Below are positions 26,293 to 37,405 of a stretch of 42,805 nt of DNA, piece after piece. Origin of the DNA: Methylobacter sp. (GTDB lineage Bacteria > Pseudomonadota > Gammaproteobacteria > Methylococcales > Methylomonadaceae). The notes under the pieces were generated by a model that was not told the origin of the DNA, did no database searches, and saw nothing but the letters and a program-made list of their open reading frames with translations. Position 1 is the first letter of the stretch. Each line of letters begins with the position of its first letter. A program made the position numbers and the translations under genes. The stretch covers positions 1 through 42,805 of the forward strand of contig JAPLRU010000067.1 in the NCBI GenBank assembly GCA_026399025.1. The letters run 5' to 3'.

Positions 26293-26388
26293 TATGACAA
26301 GTTCCAATCCGTTTCTGGAACGCTCGAAAAAATGTCCCCCAGAATACGGGTCTTGCCGGCAACACAAAAAAGGTTCCAGGTATTGCAG
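26291..26388 (-). pseudogene. Possible antitoxin 3' remnant before vapC-like gene
   Basis: Minus-strand frame ending in TAA that overlaps the ATG of the VapC-like gene (TCATAATG). It reads GKTRILGDIFSSVPETDWNL then S-stop. The G.i...GDI.s...dW pattern resembles C-terminal tails of VapB/Phd-type antitoxins, and the overlap is where an antitoxin gene would end. Only about 35 codons are open (from a GTG), so the N-terminal DNA-binding part is missing. Confidence 0.3.
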
Positions 26389-26419
26389 CGTGCATTCACA
26401 TGGCTTTCAGGCTAACAAA

Positions 26420-26851
26420 AACAAGTTGCAAACAGCGGCTCAGCACTCTTCCAATAGCATTCTTTAGTTCTGATTTTTTAAGTTGTTTTTAATGTTTATT
26501 TAAGCTTGCTTTTATGGTGCTTTAAGGACGTATTAAGAATAATGAACCCGCAGTAAACAGCTGAGTTACTGAATGTGCCGTAGCCTTTTTGCGCTTACTG
26601 CAAGCCGATAGGCCAATAACTTAAACCGAAAATATTCCTCAGAAGAGGGATTTAAGTTAATCGCCGATCTGTTTCTTATAAAAAACGCTTTCATCGGACC
26701 CGCAGGATACTGGACTTGAGGTCTAGGATGGTAATAGGGAAATGGATTGAGTGACTGGCCAAGTTGGCAAAGCGGCTGTCAGGACCGGCGCTATTTTTAA
26801 TGCCACTCAAACTGAAATCGTAAACCTCCCACTGTTTATAGGAAGAGTCCC
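26420..26851. other. Intergenic region upstream of the dihaem oxidoreductase
   Basis: About 430 bases without a credible gene; the left part is AT-rich. A good ribosome site (ATAGGAAGAG) sits just before the ATG at 26852. The promoter of the dihaem gene should lie here, but no clear sigma-70 pair or operator stands out to me. No structured RNA is recognised. Confidence 0.4.
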
Positions 26852-28186
26852 ATGAAATCATCAAAAATATTCATTCAATTATTACTGACGATCCCACTGC
26901 TGATAACGTCGTTTTTTGCACACTCGGCTGAAACTTTTAGTCAGAGCGGCGCAACGGCATACGAAGGGCCGGTGGGTTATTTTGACCGGCTAGGCCGCAA
27001 CGACAAAGTTCCCGGATTAAGCCAAGCGCCTACCGGGTTTGATAATTTAACCAACGGCTACGACAAACAAGGCCCCGGATATGAGACCTTGAATGCGGCC
27101 AACGTCGTGCCGCTGCGCTCGTTTAACGAAAACCGCTTTCTGTTCGAGCAAGTTGAAACGGTAGACGACGGTTTGGGGCCGACCTACAATGGTCAAGCCT
27201 GCCGTGAGTGTCACCAAAATATAGTGACCGGCGGCGCCAGTCAGCTCCCTGAGCAACGCGCCGGGCACCAAGTGCAGGGCACATTTTTCGAGTCCTTGGG
27301 CGGTTCGCTGATTCAAGCCCGCGCGACTAATCCGGAAATTGTCGAGCAATTAACCGTTGAAGACATCGTTCGCACTCCTCGCATTTCAACGAATACCTTG
27401 GGCAACGGCTATATCGAATGCATCGCCAATACCACGCTCCAAGCCATTCGCGACGGACAACCCCTGAAGATGCGGGGCTTGGCGGTCTTGGTCCCGGTCT
27501 TGGAAGACAACGGCAATCAGCGCATCGGACGCTTCGGCTGGAAGAGCCAACACGCCAGCCTGGAATCGTTTTCCGGCGACGCGTATCGTAACGAGATGGG
27601 GATAACGAATCCGCTGTTCCCTGATGAAAGTACGTCCAACGGGCGCTTTGTAGGGTTTGGCTCGGGCTATGATCCGGTGCCCGATCCTGAAGACGACGGA
27701 ACCGATGTGGTGGCGTTTGCAAACTTCATGCGCTCCACCAAAGCGCCGTCTCGCGGGCCGATAAGCGCCGACGTTCAGGCCGGTGAAAAGCTGTTTAATC
27801 AGATTGGCTGCTCCGTTTGCCATGTGGCGAACATTGCCACGGCCAGTCCCGGCATCAAAATAAACGGCGGCGCGTATACGGTGCCTAAGGCATTAGGCAA
27901 CAAGATTATTCATCCCTACAGTGATTTTTTAATGCACGATGTCGGAACCGGTGACGGCATTCCCATTGAGCCCACGCCGGAGTTCGCGATCACCGCGAAT
28001 AAAATGCGCACAGCGCCACTGTGGGGACTCAGGACCCGAAATCATTTGATGCATGACGGCCTTACGCTGACCAAACAAGAAGCGATCAGACGGCACGGCG
28101 GCCAAGCCATACAGGTAACCAGCCAATTCAACGCGCTAACGGACGCGGAGAAAAGTCGGCTGATGGCGTTTTTGGATTCGCTCTAA
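26852..28186 (+). CDS. Dihaem oxidoreductase, DUF1111 (DHOR) family
   Basis: A 444-residue periplasmic c-type cytochrome. Signal peptide about 1-26 (LLLTIPLLITSFFAHSAETF). Two haem c sites: CRECH at about 117 and CSVCH at about 320. DUF1111 patterns include GPTYNGQACRECHQNIVTGG, FGWKSQHASLESFSGDAYRNE, EMGITNPLFPDE and APLWGLRTRNHLMHDGLT. The family is called di-haem or thiol oxidoreductase and resembles bacterial dihaem peroxidases; the physiological substrate is not established. It is a single gene that converges on the RTX gene. Length is normal and motifs intact. Confidence 0.9.
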   Translation: MKSSKIFIQLLLTIPLLITSFFAHSAETFSQSGATAYEGPVGYFDRLGRNDKVPGLSQAPTGFDNLTNGYDKQGPGYETLNAANVVPLRSFNENRFLFEQVETVDDGLGPTYNGQACRECHQNIVTGGASQLPEQRAGHQVQGTFFESLGGSLIQARATNPEIVEQLTVEDIVRTPRISTNTLGNGYIECIANTTLQAIRDGQPLKMRGLAVLVPVLEDNGNQRIGRFGWKSQHASLESFSGDAYRNEMGITNPLFPDESTSNGRFVGFGSGYDPVPDPEDDGTDVVAFANFMRSTKAPSRGPISADVQAGEKLFNQIGCSVCHVANIATASPGIKINGGAYTVPKALGNKIIHPYSDFLMHDVGTGDGIPIEPTPEFAITANKMRTAPLWGLRTRNHLMHDGLTLTKQEAIRRHGGQAIQVTSQFNALTDAEKSRLMAFLDSL

Positions 28187-28282
28187 TTAATAGAGCTATG
28201 GCTAGGAGCGGGCGACGCCCGCGATATTTGCTTAATGGCAGTACGTCTTAAGCGGAAAGCTAACAGCGGTATTTTTGGAATC

Positions 28283-28325
28283 AGGCCTGGATTTGTAAAC
28301 TACAATCCCAGGCCTAACTTTTTTT
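28283..28325. terminator. Probable bidirectional terminator between convergent genes
   Basis: AGGCCTGG-ATT at 28283-28293 pairs with AATCCCAGGCCT at 28304-28315 (about 11 pairs with one bulge), followed by AACTTTTTTT. It sits between the plus-strand dihaem gene and the minus-strand RTX gene. The T-run favours termination of plus-strand transcription. The reverse direction has a weaker A/T flank. Confidence 0.75.
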
Positions 28326-28399
28326 CCAGCGTCCGCGCATTGTCCGAACCGGCGCGGAGGGTGATTGTTAATGAAGGCTCAGACGCTTTTCCGGACGGC

Positions 28400-31300
28400 T
28401 TATAAAATAAAACTCGCCGCAGTCAGCACCGGTGATCCCAACATCTGAATTTCAAGATCGGCCAAACCGTCGCCGCTGGTATCGACCAATACCGCATTTG
28501 CTACCGCATCGTAAAGCACCTCTCCTGCATTACCGCCAAAAGACGTAACAAAAGCAAAGGCCTGATCGCCTGTTAACACCGGATTTGTATCAATAGCGGA
28601 TAAATCGATCTTGTCCAGTTCTGCGCTGCTAAAGTCGTTGATAATATCGTGATAGAAGGTGCCGACGGTGCTGTCCCATACTGAAGTGTATACGAAGCGA
28701 TCCGCGCCGCTACCTCCTGTTAGATCGTCAGCTCCCAAGCCGCCGGTGATAGTGTCATTACCGGCGCCGCCATCCATCGTGTCGTTACCGTCTGCGCCGT
28801 CCAACGCGTCATTACCGTTATCTCCGGTCATGCCGTCGTTGCCGGCCTTGCCGAATAGTTTGTCATTACCGTCTCCGCCGGCAAGATCGTCGTTTCCGGT
28901 GGTGCCGTTAATGACGTCATCGCCGATCGTTCCCGGATTTGTCGAGCCTTTGCTGAAGGTAATGTTACGGCCGGAAAGCGTAAAGCTATCGGCAGTGTAA
29001 GTGCCCGCAATTTTAATGACTACGTCGGCACCTGCTGTACCGTCGCTACCGATATACAAGGTGGATTCGTTATTGGCGGTATTCACCGATAACTGCACTT
29101 GATTGGTCAGTATTCCCGAACCATTCCCCAGGGATACTGAGCCTCCAGTGAAGTCCCGACCGTTAATCCTGATTACGTCGCCAATAGAATCAACAGGTTT
29201 GGCCTCAGTGATAGTGTCTATGCCATTGTTGTAACTGTCGTACACGAATAAGTCTTTACCGGTACCGCCCGTTAAAATGTCATTGCCGCCTCCGCCGGTA
29301 ATAACATCGTTGCCCGCTCCGCCGCTAATTTTGTCGTCATTACCCCAAGCCCATAAGCGATCGTCGCCCGAGCCGCCTTTAATATCGAATTGTTCGATGT
29401 TAAGAAATTTTACCGAGTTCAATCCCGCCGTATCGGAGAATTTGTACCATCCGTATCCTGCATCGACGTTGGTGATGGTGGATTTGGAAGAGCTGAAATC
29501 GAACACCAGCAAATCATTGCCGGCCCCGCCGTCAAGCACATCCTTACCGTCGCCGAGACGGAGCGTATCGTTACCGGCGCCGCTATTTACACTATCGTTA
29601 CCATGCAAGGCCTTAACATCGATAATGTCGTTACCCGCGCCGGTATTGAGCGTAATATTCTCGATTCCGCTTAAACCGGTTAGGTTGGTTTTGTTGGTTT
29701 TCAAGAAGCCCGTTCCGGTGCTATCCAGCACCAGGTTCAATGCGCTTGCGGCATTGCTTGCGCTATAGTCGCCTATCCAGCGGTCAATACCGGCGCCGCC
29801 GTTAATGGTATCCTTACCGCTACCGCTCTCAAGCGTATCATTGCCCGCTCCACCGGTCAGCGCATCGTCCCCGTTGAAACTTCTTAAATAGTCGTTGCCG
29901 CTACCGCTGATAACCTTAAGATTTTCAACCGCATCATACTTTATGCTATCGCCTGAACTCGAAGTATAAATACGCCAATCGTAGGCACCATGAGAAAATC
30001 CAGGGTCGTACCAATTACCTCCGTTATAAGCGGCTTCATTAACATTAGAGGTGACAGCCGCCCAGTTTATAATTAGCGTATCGTTACCGTCCCCCCCATG
30101 AAAAACGTCATTGCCACGCCCCAATGATACGGTGTCGTCACCGGCATTGGTAAGCGCAATATCATTGGTGTTATAACCATCGCTACTCAGGTTATCTTTA
30201 CCCGCTCCGGTGTTAAGATTAAAGCCTTCGATACCGCGGATAGATTGCCCGGCGGCTGTACCTTGCGCACTGGTCTGACTGTCTTTTGCATTAACCGCCA
30301 AGCCGGTGACACTAAGGGAAATATCGGCCTGCCAAATATCGGCAGTGCCTGTGCCTCCGTCAATAATCGCCTTGCCGGTACCGCTATTGAGTATGTCATT
30401 ACCGGCTCCGCCAGTCAGGGTGTCAACGCCAGCAGAACCGACTAAGTTATCGTTGCCGCTGCCCCCTGTGATATTAAAGTTTTCAACGCCGTTATACACG
30501 ACGCTATCGCCTGAACCTGAAGTATAAATACGCCAATTATAAGAGCCATGAGAAAGTCCAGGATCGTACCAGTTACCACCGTTATAAGCGGCTTCATTGA
30601 TATTGGAACTAACAGCTGCCCAGTTTATAACTAAAGTGTCAGTGTTGAGCCCCCCATCAAAAATGTCAGCACCACGCCCCAGCGATGCTATGTCGTCGCC
30701 GCCATTAGCCAGCACCGTATCGTTGCCGGCATAGCCTTCGCTATTCAGGTTATCGTCGCCGCCACCGGCATTAAGGTTAAAGCCTTCGATATTACGAATC
30801 GAATGTCCTGCTCCTTTTCCTTGGGGCGTTGCAGCGACCTGGCTGGCCGCCGCATTAACAAGCAGGTTAGTGGCGTTACTGGAGACATCGGCTTGCCATA
30901 GGTCTGTGCCCAAGCCTCCGTCAATAACGGCTTTACCGGCACCGCTATTGAGCACGTCATTACCGGCCCCGCCCGTCAGTGTGTCATCTTCGCTTCCTGT
31001 AATCAGCATATCGTTGCCACTGCCGCCGGTGACGACAAAAGCATCGACGCTGGAATACTTCAAGCTGTCGCCCGAACCGGAAGCATAGGTAGACCACTCA
31101 TAGACGCCTCTATCCCAGCCCGGAGTATAGGTATTGGTGATGTCGGTGGTTACGGCGGACCAGTCCATAACCAGTGTGTCATCATCGCCGCCCCCGCCGA
31201 GGCCCGCTATAACACTGTCAACACCGCGTCCCGATTTAATGATATCGTTACCACCGCCGGTATTAATAATATCGTTGAAAATACCGGGGTTACAGGTGAT

Positions 31301-32365
31301 GCTGTCATCGCCTAACGAGGTTGTAGCGATTAACTGTTCAATATTGGAAATCGTCGCGCCTGTATTGGTGGTCTGGGTCGCACCCGATATGTTTATTTGT
31401 ATATCATTGTTGCCTTGATCGCCATCGTAAACGACCTGCCAAGTGTCGGTGCCTGAACCGCCGTCAATGATGTCAACGCCGCCGTAACCATTCAGCGCAT
31501 CGTTTCCGATCCCGCCAATCAGGCGGTCATTACCGTCATAATTGCTTCGACCTGACAGCGTGTCGTTTCCTGAGCTGCCGGTCAGAAAATAACTTTCAAT
31601 GCTGTCGCGGTTGTAATCGATGTAAGAGCTTGGATAGGGTGATGCGGCATCCTGCATGCGATACCACGATCCGCTGGTGTTAAAGTCCTGAATGTCTGCG
31701 CTTAGCGTGCTGTAGTCGAGAATCAATTTATCGATGCCGGCTCCGCCCTCTACCCAATCAAAACCCAAGCCCGGCTGAATAGTGTCGTCACCGTCGCCGG
31801 TGTTAATAATATCGTCGCCTACTACGGTTGAAGTGTTGATCAGGTCATCGCCCGAACTGGTGGTAATCGTTAGCGCTTCAATGTTGGTAAGCTTGGCTTG
31901 GGTTAAGGCTACTGTGTATGTCGATCCTGTTCCTCCTGTCACTCCCGAGGCTTTTAGAATGACCTGAATATTTTCTCCGCTGAAAGAGGAGTAGTCTATC
32001 GACCAGCGATCGCCCAAACCTATGCCGCCGTCGATGATGTCGGCGCCGCTGTAACCGGACAGGTTATCATTACCGGCTCCGCCTATCAGACGATCAAACA
32101 GGTCAGGTGCGTCGGCGCCGCGAAGGTCGTCGTTTTCATTGCCGCCGGTGATGTCGTAAGATTCAAAATTGATGTAATCAATGGTATTGAACGCGCCATC
32201 GCTCATGTGATTCCAACCATCCCACCAATATACGATCGGAGCGGTCAATTGGCTGTAATTAACAACCAGTTTATCGCCGGCTGTTGTTGAATTTCCTAAT
32301 GCGTTTACCGAAACCTCGCCTGCAGGAGCCGGGTAAACATCATCATTATTAGTTAGGTCAGTCAT
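28400..32365 (-). CDS. Large RTX (haemolysin-type calcium-binding repeat) protein, type I secreted
   Basis: A 1321-residue acidic, Cys-poor protein without an N-terminal signal. Clusters of GGxGxDxLx nonapeptides ([19 protein letters not shown] and many others) recur along its whole length and bind calcium in a parallel beta-roll. Between them are about 180-residue units. At least three share [19 protein letters not shown] and end in RTX repeats. The last 120 residues ([20 protein letters not shown] to AASFIL) match the serralysin-type C-terminal region that carries the type I secretion signal. I see no protease (HExxH), lipase or adhesin catalytic motif, so it may be structural (S-layer-like or surface matrix). 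An AAGGAA ribosome site precedes the ATG. The transporter operon at 37.4-41.8 kb is the probable exporter. Confidence 0.9.
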   Translation of the reverse strand: MTDLTNNDDVYPAPAGEVSVNALGNSTTAGDKLVVNYSQLTAPIVYWWDGWNHMSDGAFNTIDYINFESYDITGGNENDDLRGADAPDLFDRLIGGAGNDNLSGYSGADIIDGGIGLGDRWSIDYSSFSGENIQVILKASGVTGGTGSTYTVALTQAKLTNIEALTITTSSGDDLINTSTVVGDDIINTGDGDDTIQPGLGFDWVEGGAGIDKLILDYSTLSADIQDFNTSGSWYRMQDAASPYPSSYIDYNRDSIESYFLTGSSGNDTLSGRSNYDGNDRLIGGIGNDALNGYGGVDIIDGGSGTDTWQVVYDGDQGNNDIQINISGATQTTNTGATISNIEQLIATTSLGDDSITCNPGIFNDIINTGGGNDIIKSGRGVDSVIAGLGGGGDDDTLVMDWSAVTTDITNTYTPGWDRGVYEWSTYASGSGDSLKYSSVDAFVVTGGSGNDMLITGSEDDTLTGGAGNDVLNSGAGKAVIDGGLGTDLWQADVSSNATNLLVNAAASQVAATPQGKGAGHSIRNIEGFNLNAGGGDDNLNSEGYAGNDTVLANGGDDIASLGRGADIFDGGLNTDTLVINWAAVSSNINEAAYNGGNWYDPGLSHGSYNWRIYTSGSGDSVVYNGVENFNITGGSGNDNLVGSAGVDTLTGGAGNDILNSGTGKAIIDGGTGTADIWQADISLSVTGLAVNAKDSQTSAQGTAAGQSIRGIEGFNLNTGAGKDNLSSDGYNTNDIALTNAGDDTVSLGRGNDVFHGGDGNDTLIINWAAVTSNVNEAAYNGGNWYDPGFSHGAYDWRIYTSSSGDSIKYDAVENLKVISGSGNDYLRSFNGDDALTGGAGNDTLESGSGKDTINGGAGIDRWIGDYSASNAASALNLVLDSTGTGFLKTNKTNLTGLSGIENITLNTGAGNDIIDVKALHGNDSVNSGAGNDTLRLGDGKDVLDGGAGNDLLVFDFSSSKSTITNVDAGYGWYKFSDTAGLNSVKFLNIEQFDIKGGSGDDRLWAWGNDDKISGGAGNDVITGGGGNDILTGGTGKDLFVYDSYNNGIDTITEAKPVDSIGDVIRINGRDFTGGSVSLGNGSGILTNQVQLSVNTANNESTLYIGSDGTAGADVVIKIAGTYTADSFTLSGRNITFSKGSTNPGTIGDDVINGTTGNDDLAGGDGNDKLFGKAGNDGMTGDNGNDALDGADGNDTMDGGAGNDTITGGLGADDLTGGSGADRFVYTSVWDSTVGTFYHDIINDFSSAELDKIDLSAIDTNPVLTGDQAFAFVTSFGGNAGEVLYDAVANAVLVDTSGDGLADLEIQMLGSPVLTAASFIL

Positions 32366-33176
32366 AAAAAATTCCTTAAATTAGAGATAGATAATATTTG
32401 CTTCAGATGTGGGCTAATGGTTTTGTGCGGATGATGCCGGAGAAATTGCTGGAAAGTTGTGCATTAAAATAGCCAAGTTCGGAGAATGGATTGAACAATT
32501 TTGTTTACATCAACCGCATAGATCTTTTGTCGCTTTGAACTCAGGGATGGGGGCGATATAAAAAACAGCCTATTTAGTTTTTTGCACTGCAACAAAGCGT
32601 ACATGTAGTCTTTTACGTACAAGTAATCGACATACAGTCAGTATAGTACTCATCCGTCAACAAACAAATAATTTTTAGCGCGACTAACAGCGATTAAAAA
32701 TAATTTAAAAAACAGTATGATATTGAAAATTAAATGAAGATGCCGGCTGTTGCTGAGTCTTGTTCCGCATCGGTACACTGAAGTCTGCGCCTACTTTGGG
32801 GTTATGGGGTTTAGACAGTATAAAAATAAGGCTAATGGGTCATTTCAATCCTGCAATAAAATATCTTTGTAAGCTTTTATTAATATTGTCGTAACTCTAG
32901 ATTTTAGGGGAATATGCTCGGTGCGGAGACATCTTTTGCATAAACATTTACCGCTATAAGCAAATTTATCCTTGTGCGATCAGGGAGAAGGAGGGCGCTC
33001 CTTAAATCAACTTCGCCATCCGGTACTTAAACGACGGCGAATAAAGCAAAAATCTGGGTTATACTGAAACATTAAAATACCGGGCAGAGCAGCGTGCGCG
33101 GCAAGATTTTTATAACTTGAGCCACTATCGCCAGCCCAATCCTACCCATGCAAAGTCTTAAATTAAGGATGCACCA
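32366..33176. other. Long intergenic region between the RTX and DUF2281 genes
   Basis: About 800 bases, AT-rich (especially 32590-32720), with no open frame that looks like a gene. The divergent arrangement means it should carry the RTX promoter on the left side. CGTACATGTAG...TACGTACAAGTA near 32598-32628 has short dyads that could be an operator. I cannot assign a regulator. Confidence 0.35.
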
Positions 33177-33383
33177 ATGACGTATTCGATTGAAGAAATC
33201 GCCGAAAAGATTGGCGTACTGCCTGACTCTCTACAGGATGAAGTATTTGATTTTATTGAATTCATGCAGATAAAAGCGGCTCGCCAAACCTTATTGGCCA
33301 AACATGACTCCGCCTTAACTGAAAGCGTATCGGCAGCCGACCGGGAGCTGCTCGAGGATGATGAGGTCTGGCTAAGTTATTAA
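33177..33383 (+). CDS. DUF2281 small antitoxin-like protein
   Basis: 68 residues. MTYSIEEIAEKIGVLPDSLQ followed by DEVFDFIEFMQIK is the DUF2281 signature, and the tail has VSAADRELLEDDEVW. These small acidic helical proteins are often found as the upstream partner of PIN-domain (VapC) toxins. Here the expected toxin gene is not intact; only a possible remnant lies 210 bases downstream. A start 26 bases after TTAAATTAAGG-like sequence is consistent with a usable ribosome site. Confidence 0.7.
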   Translation: MTYSIEEIAEKIGVLPDSLQDEVFDFIEFMQIKAARQTLLAKHDSALTESVSAADRELLEDDEVWLSY

Positions 33384-33594
33384 ACGGCCGATCGTGTTGT
33401 TATGTGATTGCTATTTTCGGATTTAAGCCGCGCAAGATTAATCCCGCCCCAGTGCATAGCCCATGCACGACATTGCACAGCTCAATCCAGCCTACGGTTC
33501 TGTGCTTTTTACGTTAAAATAAAGCAATAATGATGTTACGCAAGAACTGTACGCTGCCCCCGGATAAAACGTTATTTTTACTCGAATAGCCGTC

Positions 33595-33858
33595 ATGCAA
33601 ATTCAACGCGTCATCCAATCTTTGGAAATTGATTTAAATATGCGCTGTGTACACGGGCTCAGCCCAATGCCCTTTCGAACGGTACCGGTAAGTGCTCAAA
33701 TCGGCAGCCGGGCGATTGTCTTGCCTAGGCCTCATAAATATTCACACGATAGAAGAATCACTGCGGCCGCACGGCCCTATGCTACTCATTTACTCAGTTT
33801 TGATTTGGCGTTTACCGTTCTTTGCGAATTAAATGGACGCTTGCTCGGACATCGCTAA
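33595..33858 (+). pseudogene. Possible decayed PIN-domain toxin fragment
   Basis: The open frame (87 codons) has, in its second half, IVLPRPHKYSHDRRITAAAR then THLLSFDLAF. This resembles the C-terminal PIN motif of VapC toxins (LP.PHKDPFDR.IIA.A....LL..D). The first half has no recognisable PIN residues and no catalytic N-terminal Asp. With the DUF2281 gene upstream, it is plausibly the ruin of its toxin partner. The similarity is weak. Confidence 0.35.
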
Positions 33859-33917
33859 TCGCCGACATTCCCTCATTTTAAATTAAACAAATACCCATCA
33901 TTAACTCAGGATAAATA

Positions 33918-35591
33918 ATGTCTGATATAGAAATCGCTCAACAAGCCCACATGAAACCGATCATCGGCTTGGTTAAAGAACAATACGGCATCGACGCCGA
34001 ACACCTGGATCCTTACGGCCATTACAAAGCCAAAATGTCGCTGGAATACGTGGGCAGCCTGTCCGATAAAGAAGACGGTAAACTGATTTTGGTGACCGCA
34101 ATCAGCCCGACCCCGGCCGGCGAAGGCAAAACTACCACCACCGTCGGCTTGGGCGATGCGATGAACCGCATCGGCAAAAAAACCATGATGTGTCTGCGCG
34201 AGCCCTCATTAGGTCCGTGTTTTGGCGTGAAAGGCGGGGCGGCCGGCGGCGGTTATTCGCAAGTGGTGCCGATGGAAGATATTAACCTGCATTTTACCGG
34301 CGATTTCCATGCTATCGGTGCGGCGCATAATTTGTTATCGGCTTTAATCGACAACCATATCAATCACGGCAACGCTCTGGATATAGACCCCAGAAACATT
34401 CAATGGAAACGCGTAGTCGACATGAACGATCGCGCTCTGCGCCATATCGTGGTCGGCATGGGCGGTTCCGCCAACGGTTATTTGCGTGAAGACGGTTACG
34501 ACATCGTGGTCGCGTCCGAGGTCATGGCGATTTTATGTCTGGCCACCGGTCGGGCAGACCTTAAAGAACGTTTGGGCCGCATCGTCATCGGCTATAAATC
34601 CGACAAGGTCACGCCGGTTTATGCCAGCGATTTGAACGCTCAAGGCTCAATGGCGGCCTTATTAAAAGACGCGATCAAACCCAATCTGGTGCAAACGTTG
34701 GAAAACAATATCGCCATTATTCACGGCGGGCCGTTTGCCAATATCGCTCACGGCTGCAACACCGTAACCGCGACCAAAACCGCGCTGAAACTGGCCGATT
34801 ATGTGGTCACCGAAGCGGGCTTCGGCGCGGATTTGGGCGCTGAAAAATTTATCGACATTAAATGCCGTATGGCCGGACTCAAGCCTTCGGCGGTGGTGCT
34901 GGTGGCTACGATAAGGGCGCTTAAATTCCACGGCGGCGTGATTAAAGAAGAATTAAACCAGGAGAATCTCGCGGCCTTGGAACAAGGCTTTGCCAATCTT
35001 GAGCGTCATTACTACAACATCACCGAGCATTACGGTTTGCCTTGCGTGGTGTGCATTAATCATTTTACGTTCGATACCGATGCTGAAATCGCCTTGTTAC
35101 AGCAAAAATGCGCGAGCTTGGGCGCAAGCTGCGTGGTTTCCAAACATTGGGCAAAAGGCGGCGCCGGTGCAAAAGAGTTGGCGAACGTGGTCAGTCATAT
35201 CGTTGATCATCGCGAACCGGGATTTAGCTATGTTTACGATGAAAACCTGAGTCTGTGGGAAAAGATCGAAGCCATTGCCACCAAGCTGTACGGAGCGGCA
35301 AGCGTCAACGCCAAACCGAAAGTGAAAGCCCAGCTGGCCGCATGGAACGCGGATTACGGTAAATTCCCTATTTGCATGGCAAAAACCCAAATGTCGTTTT
35401 CGACTAATCCCGCCTCCAAAGGCGCGCCTTCCGGCCATGTCGTTGAAATCAGTGAGGTTCGTTTGGCAAACGGCGCAGGCTTTATTGTGGCGATTGCCGG
35501 TGATATGATGACCATGCCCGGCTTACCTAAAGTTCCTGCTGCGGAAAGAATCGATATCGATAATGACGGCAAAATCACCGGATTGTTTTAA
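33918..35591 (+). CDS. fhs: Formate--tetrahydrofolate ligase
   Basis: A 557-residue cytosolic enzyme that joins formate and tetrahydrofolate with ATP to make 10-formyl-THF (EC 6.3.4.3). The ATP-binding loop [17 protein letters not shown] is at about 65-81. Family signatures [20 protein letters not shown] and [20 protein letters not shown] are present, as are [13 protein letters not shown] and the C-terminal [16 protein letters not shown]. An AGGAT ribosome site precedes the ATG. The enzyme feeds formate into one-carbon and serine metabolism and is common in methylotrophs, where it can also help balance C1 flux. It is intact and at family length. The next gene is 70 bases downstream. Confidence 0.97.
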   Translation: MSDIEIAQQAHMKPIIGLVKEQYGIDAEHLDPYGHYKAKMSLEYVGSLSDKEDGKLILVTAISPTPAGEGKTTTTVGLGDAMNRIGKKTMMCLREPSLGPCFGVKGGAAGGGYSQVVPMEDINLHFTGDFHAIGAAHNLLSALIDNHINHGNALDIDPRNIQWKRVVDMNDRALRHIVVGMGGSANGYLREDGYDIVVASEVMAILCLATGRADLKERLGRIVIGYKSDKVTPVYASDLNAQGSMAALLKDAIKPNLVQTLENNIAIIHGGPFANIAHGCNTVTATKTALKLADYVVTEAGFGADLGAEKFIDIKCRMAGLKPSAVVLVATIRALKFHGGVIKEELNQENLAALEQGFANLERHYYNITEHYGLPCVVCINHFTFDTDAEIALLQQKCASLGASCVVSKHWAKGGAGAKELANVVSHIVDHREPGFSYVYDENLSLWEKIEAIATKLYGAASVNAKPKVKAQLAAWNADYGKFPICMAKTQMSFSTNPASKGAPSGHVVEISEVRLANGAGFIVAIAGDMMTMPGLPKVPAAERIDIDNDGKITGLF

Positions 35592-35660
35592 CCGCATGAG
35601 GGACAAAATTTTCAATCCTCTCCTTATTCTTTTTTATTCTTTTTCAACCAAGGCAACATC

Positions 35661-36590
35661 ATGACAGAGCAAAAATTTCGACTCGTTACCCGCAGTGATT
35701 TTGACGGCTTAATCTGCGCGGTTTTATTAAAAGAACTGGACATGATTGACGACATCAAATTCGTTCATCCCAAGGATATGCAAGACGGCATTATCGAGAT
35801 TAGCGACCGCGACATCACCACCAACTTGCCCTATGTCAAAGGCGTGCATCTTGCGTTCGACCATCATTTAAGCGAAACCCTCCGCAACGAAAAAGCCGAA
35901 AATCACATCATCGATCCGGATGCGCCTTCAGCCGCGCGAGTCGTTTACGATTATTACGGCGGTGCAACCCGATTTCCGGCCGAATGGACCGAAATGATGG
36001 AGGCTGTCGATAAAGGCGATGCCGCGCAATTCAGCCGCGAAGAAATTTTACACCCTGAAGGCTGGGTACTGATGAATTTCCTGATGGATGCGCGCACCGG
36101 TTTAGGCCGTTTCCGGGATTTTACCGTGTCCAATTATCAACTGATGATGAATTTGATTGATTACTGCAAAAATCATTCTATTGATGATATTTTGCAACTG
36201 AGCGATGTTCAGGAACGGGTCAAACTGTTTAAAGAGCACGAAGCGGAGGCGAAAGAACAAATTTATCGTTGCTCTACCGTCTACAATAATCTGGTGGTGT
36301 TGGATTTGCGCGATGAAGAAACTATCTATGCGGTCAATCGTTTTATGATTTATGCGCTGCATCCCGAGTGCAATATCTCTATTCACGTCATGTGGGGAGT
36401 TAAGCAACAAAACACCGTATTCGCGATAGGCAAATCCATCCTGAACCGCAGTTCGAATACCAACATCGGAGAACTGTGCCTTAGCTATAACGGCGGCGGA
36501 CATCTGAATGCAGGTACTTGTCAGGTCAATAATGAGGAGAGCGAACAGCACTTACAGGCTATTATTGCGAAAATCAATCGGGATGGTTGA
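35661..36590 (+). CDS. DHH-family phosphoesterase (exopolyphosphatase-like)
   Basis: 309 residues. TRSDFDGLICAVLL carries the first metal-binding Asp motif (D-x-D), and LAFDHHLSE is the DHH motif. DPDAPSAARVVYDYYGG follows, and NGGGHLNAGTCQV near the C-terminus is the DHHA1 GGGH motif. Such enzymes hydrolyse phosphodiesters in small nucleotides, polyphosphate or oligoribonucleotides; the exact substrate cannot be read from sequence. It lies just downstream of fhs and may share its transcript. Confidence 0.88.
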   Translation: MTEQKFRLVTRSDFDGLICAVLLKELDMIDDIKFVHPKDMQDGIIEISDRDITTNLPYVKGVHLAFDHHLSETLRNEKAENHIIDPDAPSAARVVYDYYGGATRFPAEWTEMMEAVDKGDAAQFSREEILHPEGWVLMNFLMDARTGLGRFRDFTVSNYQLMMNLIDYCKNHSIDDILQLSDVQERVKLFKEHEAEAKEQIYRCSTVYNNLVVLDLRDEETIYAVNRFMIYALHPECNISIHVMWGVKQQNTVFAIGKSILNRSSNTNIGELCLSYNGGGHLNAGTCQVNNEESEQHLQAIIAKINRDG

Positions 36591-37405
36591 TTGCAGAGCT
36601 TGATGTTGGTGAGGCATGCTGTGCTCCCTCTCGCATCGGGATGCTTATAGGGATGTAATAGGGCATAAAAAACCGGCATTATTCCCAGGTTCCGGCGTTT
36701 ATCGTTATATACCTATCAAAGTAGACATTCTCGGCGGTTCCCAAGCTTCGGCTTGGAAACCGGCGTAATTGACTTCGGAGTGGATGGCTAATAACCGGTA
36801 AGTGCCGGGCATTATCAACCACGTCTTTAGATTCTATATACTTTAAAGCTATCAGATTTTCGGTTTTTTCAAAAAACAGTTGGAATTTCATAGGCATTAA
36901 AGTTTGCCTAGCCATCGTGTCGCAAAGGTTCAGGCATCTTTAAGCAACACATCCTTTATTTCATCAACTGATAAGCCGCAGCAACTGATTTTACATAGTT
37001 GTTCAGTTCCCATGCTTACCCAATAAGTCACAGAAACCCGTTTCAGAAAAAAGGGGGCATGTCTACGTACTGAAAACTATAGCGCTGCACGTTGTCAAAA
37101 AATCGCTATAAATTACCTCCTGCCGACAAGCTTGCAGATGGCACAGGAATCCCCACCATCGATCATTCGGAGATGACTAAAATAGTGGTTTTTGTAACTG
37201 AAGAGCTGAGTTGGCGATTGTATGATCTGCCGTAACAGCAAATAAGGCTTGAAAATATGACGAAACAAATCTCAGGGAGGGCGCTTGATTTTGTTACTTA
37301 TTTTTAATATTTTTAGTATCCTCGATCCTGTGTTGGATGATGTTTATCTATCAATTCAAAATCAAATATGTAAAGATACGTATCCTTTGATTGTTGTTAT
37401 CCAGA
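36591..37405. other. Intergenic region upstream of the type I secretion operon
   Basis: About 800 bases. GGTTCCCAAGC at 36736-36746, a TTCG loop, and GCTTGGAAACC form an 11-bp stem with one mismatch, part of a slightly longer palindrome. This could be a repeat copy or a terminator for the DHH gene, but no T-run follows. A minus-strand open frame across it (78 codons, ending 36679) has no recognisable family and runs through the hairpin, so I do not call it. The operon promoter should be within the AT-rich last 150 bases. Confidence 0.4.

Noticed and set aside
28659-31967. Open frames opposite and within the RTX gene, Ser/Pro/Leu rich
   Set aside because: They are artefacts of the GC-biased repeat codons; the compositions are those expected of the complement of Gly/Asp repeats.
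33400-33540. Possible small RNA or riboswitch upstream of fhs
   Set aside because: No conserved riboswitch core is recognisable; the short GTGCAT/ATGCAC dyad near 33452-33466 is too small.
36679-36915. 78-codon minus-strand frame before the type I operon
   Set aside because: It crosses a hairpin repeat, lacks a recognisable family and has no ribosome site I trust.
36930-37013. 27-codon minus-strand frame (MGTEQLCKISCCGLSVDEIK...)
   Set aside because: Looks protein-like but is too short, with no recognised family or partner; possibly a gene fragment.
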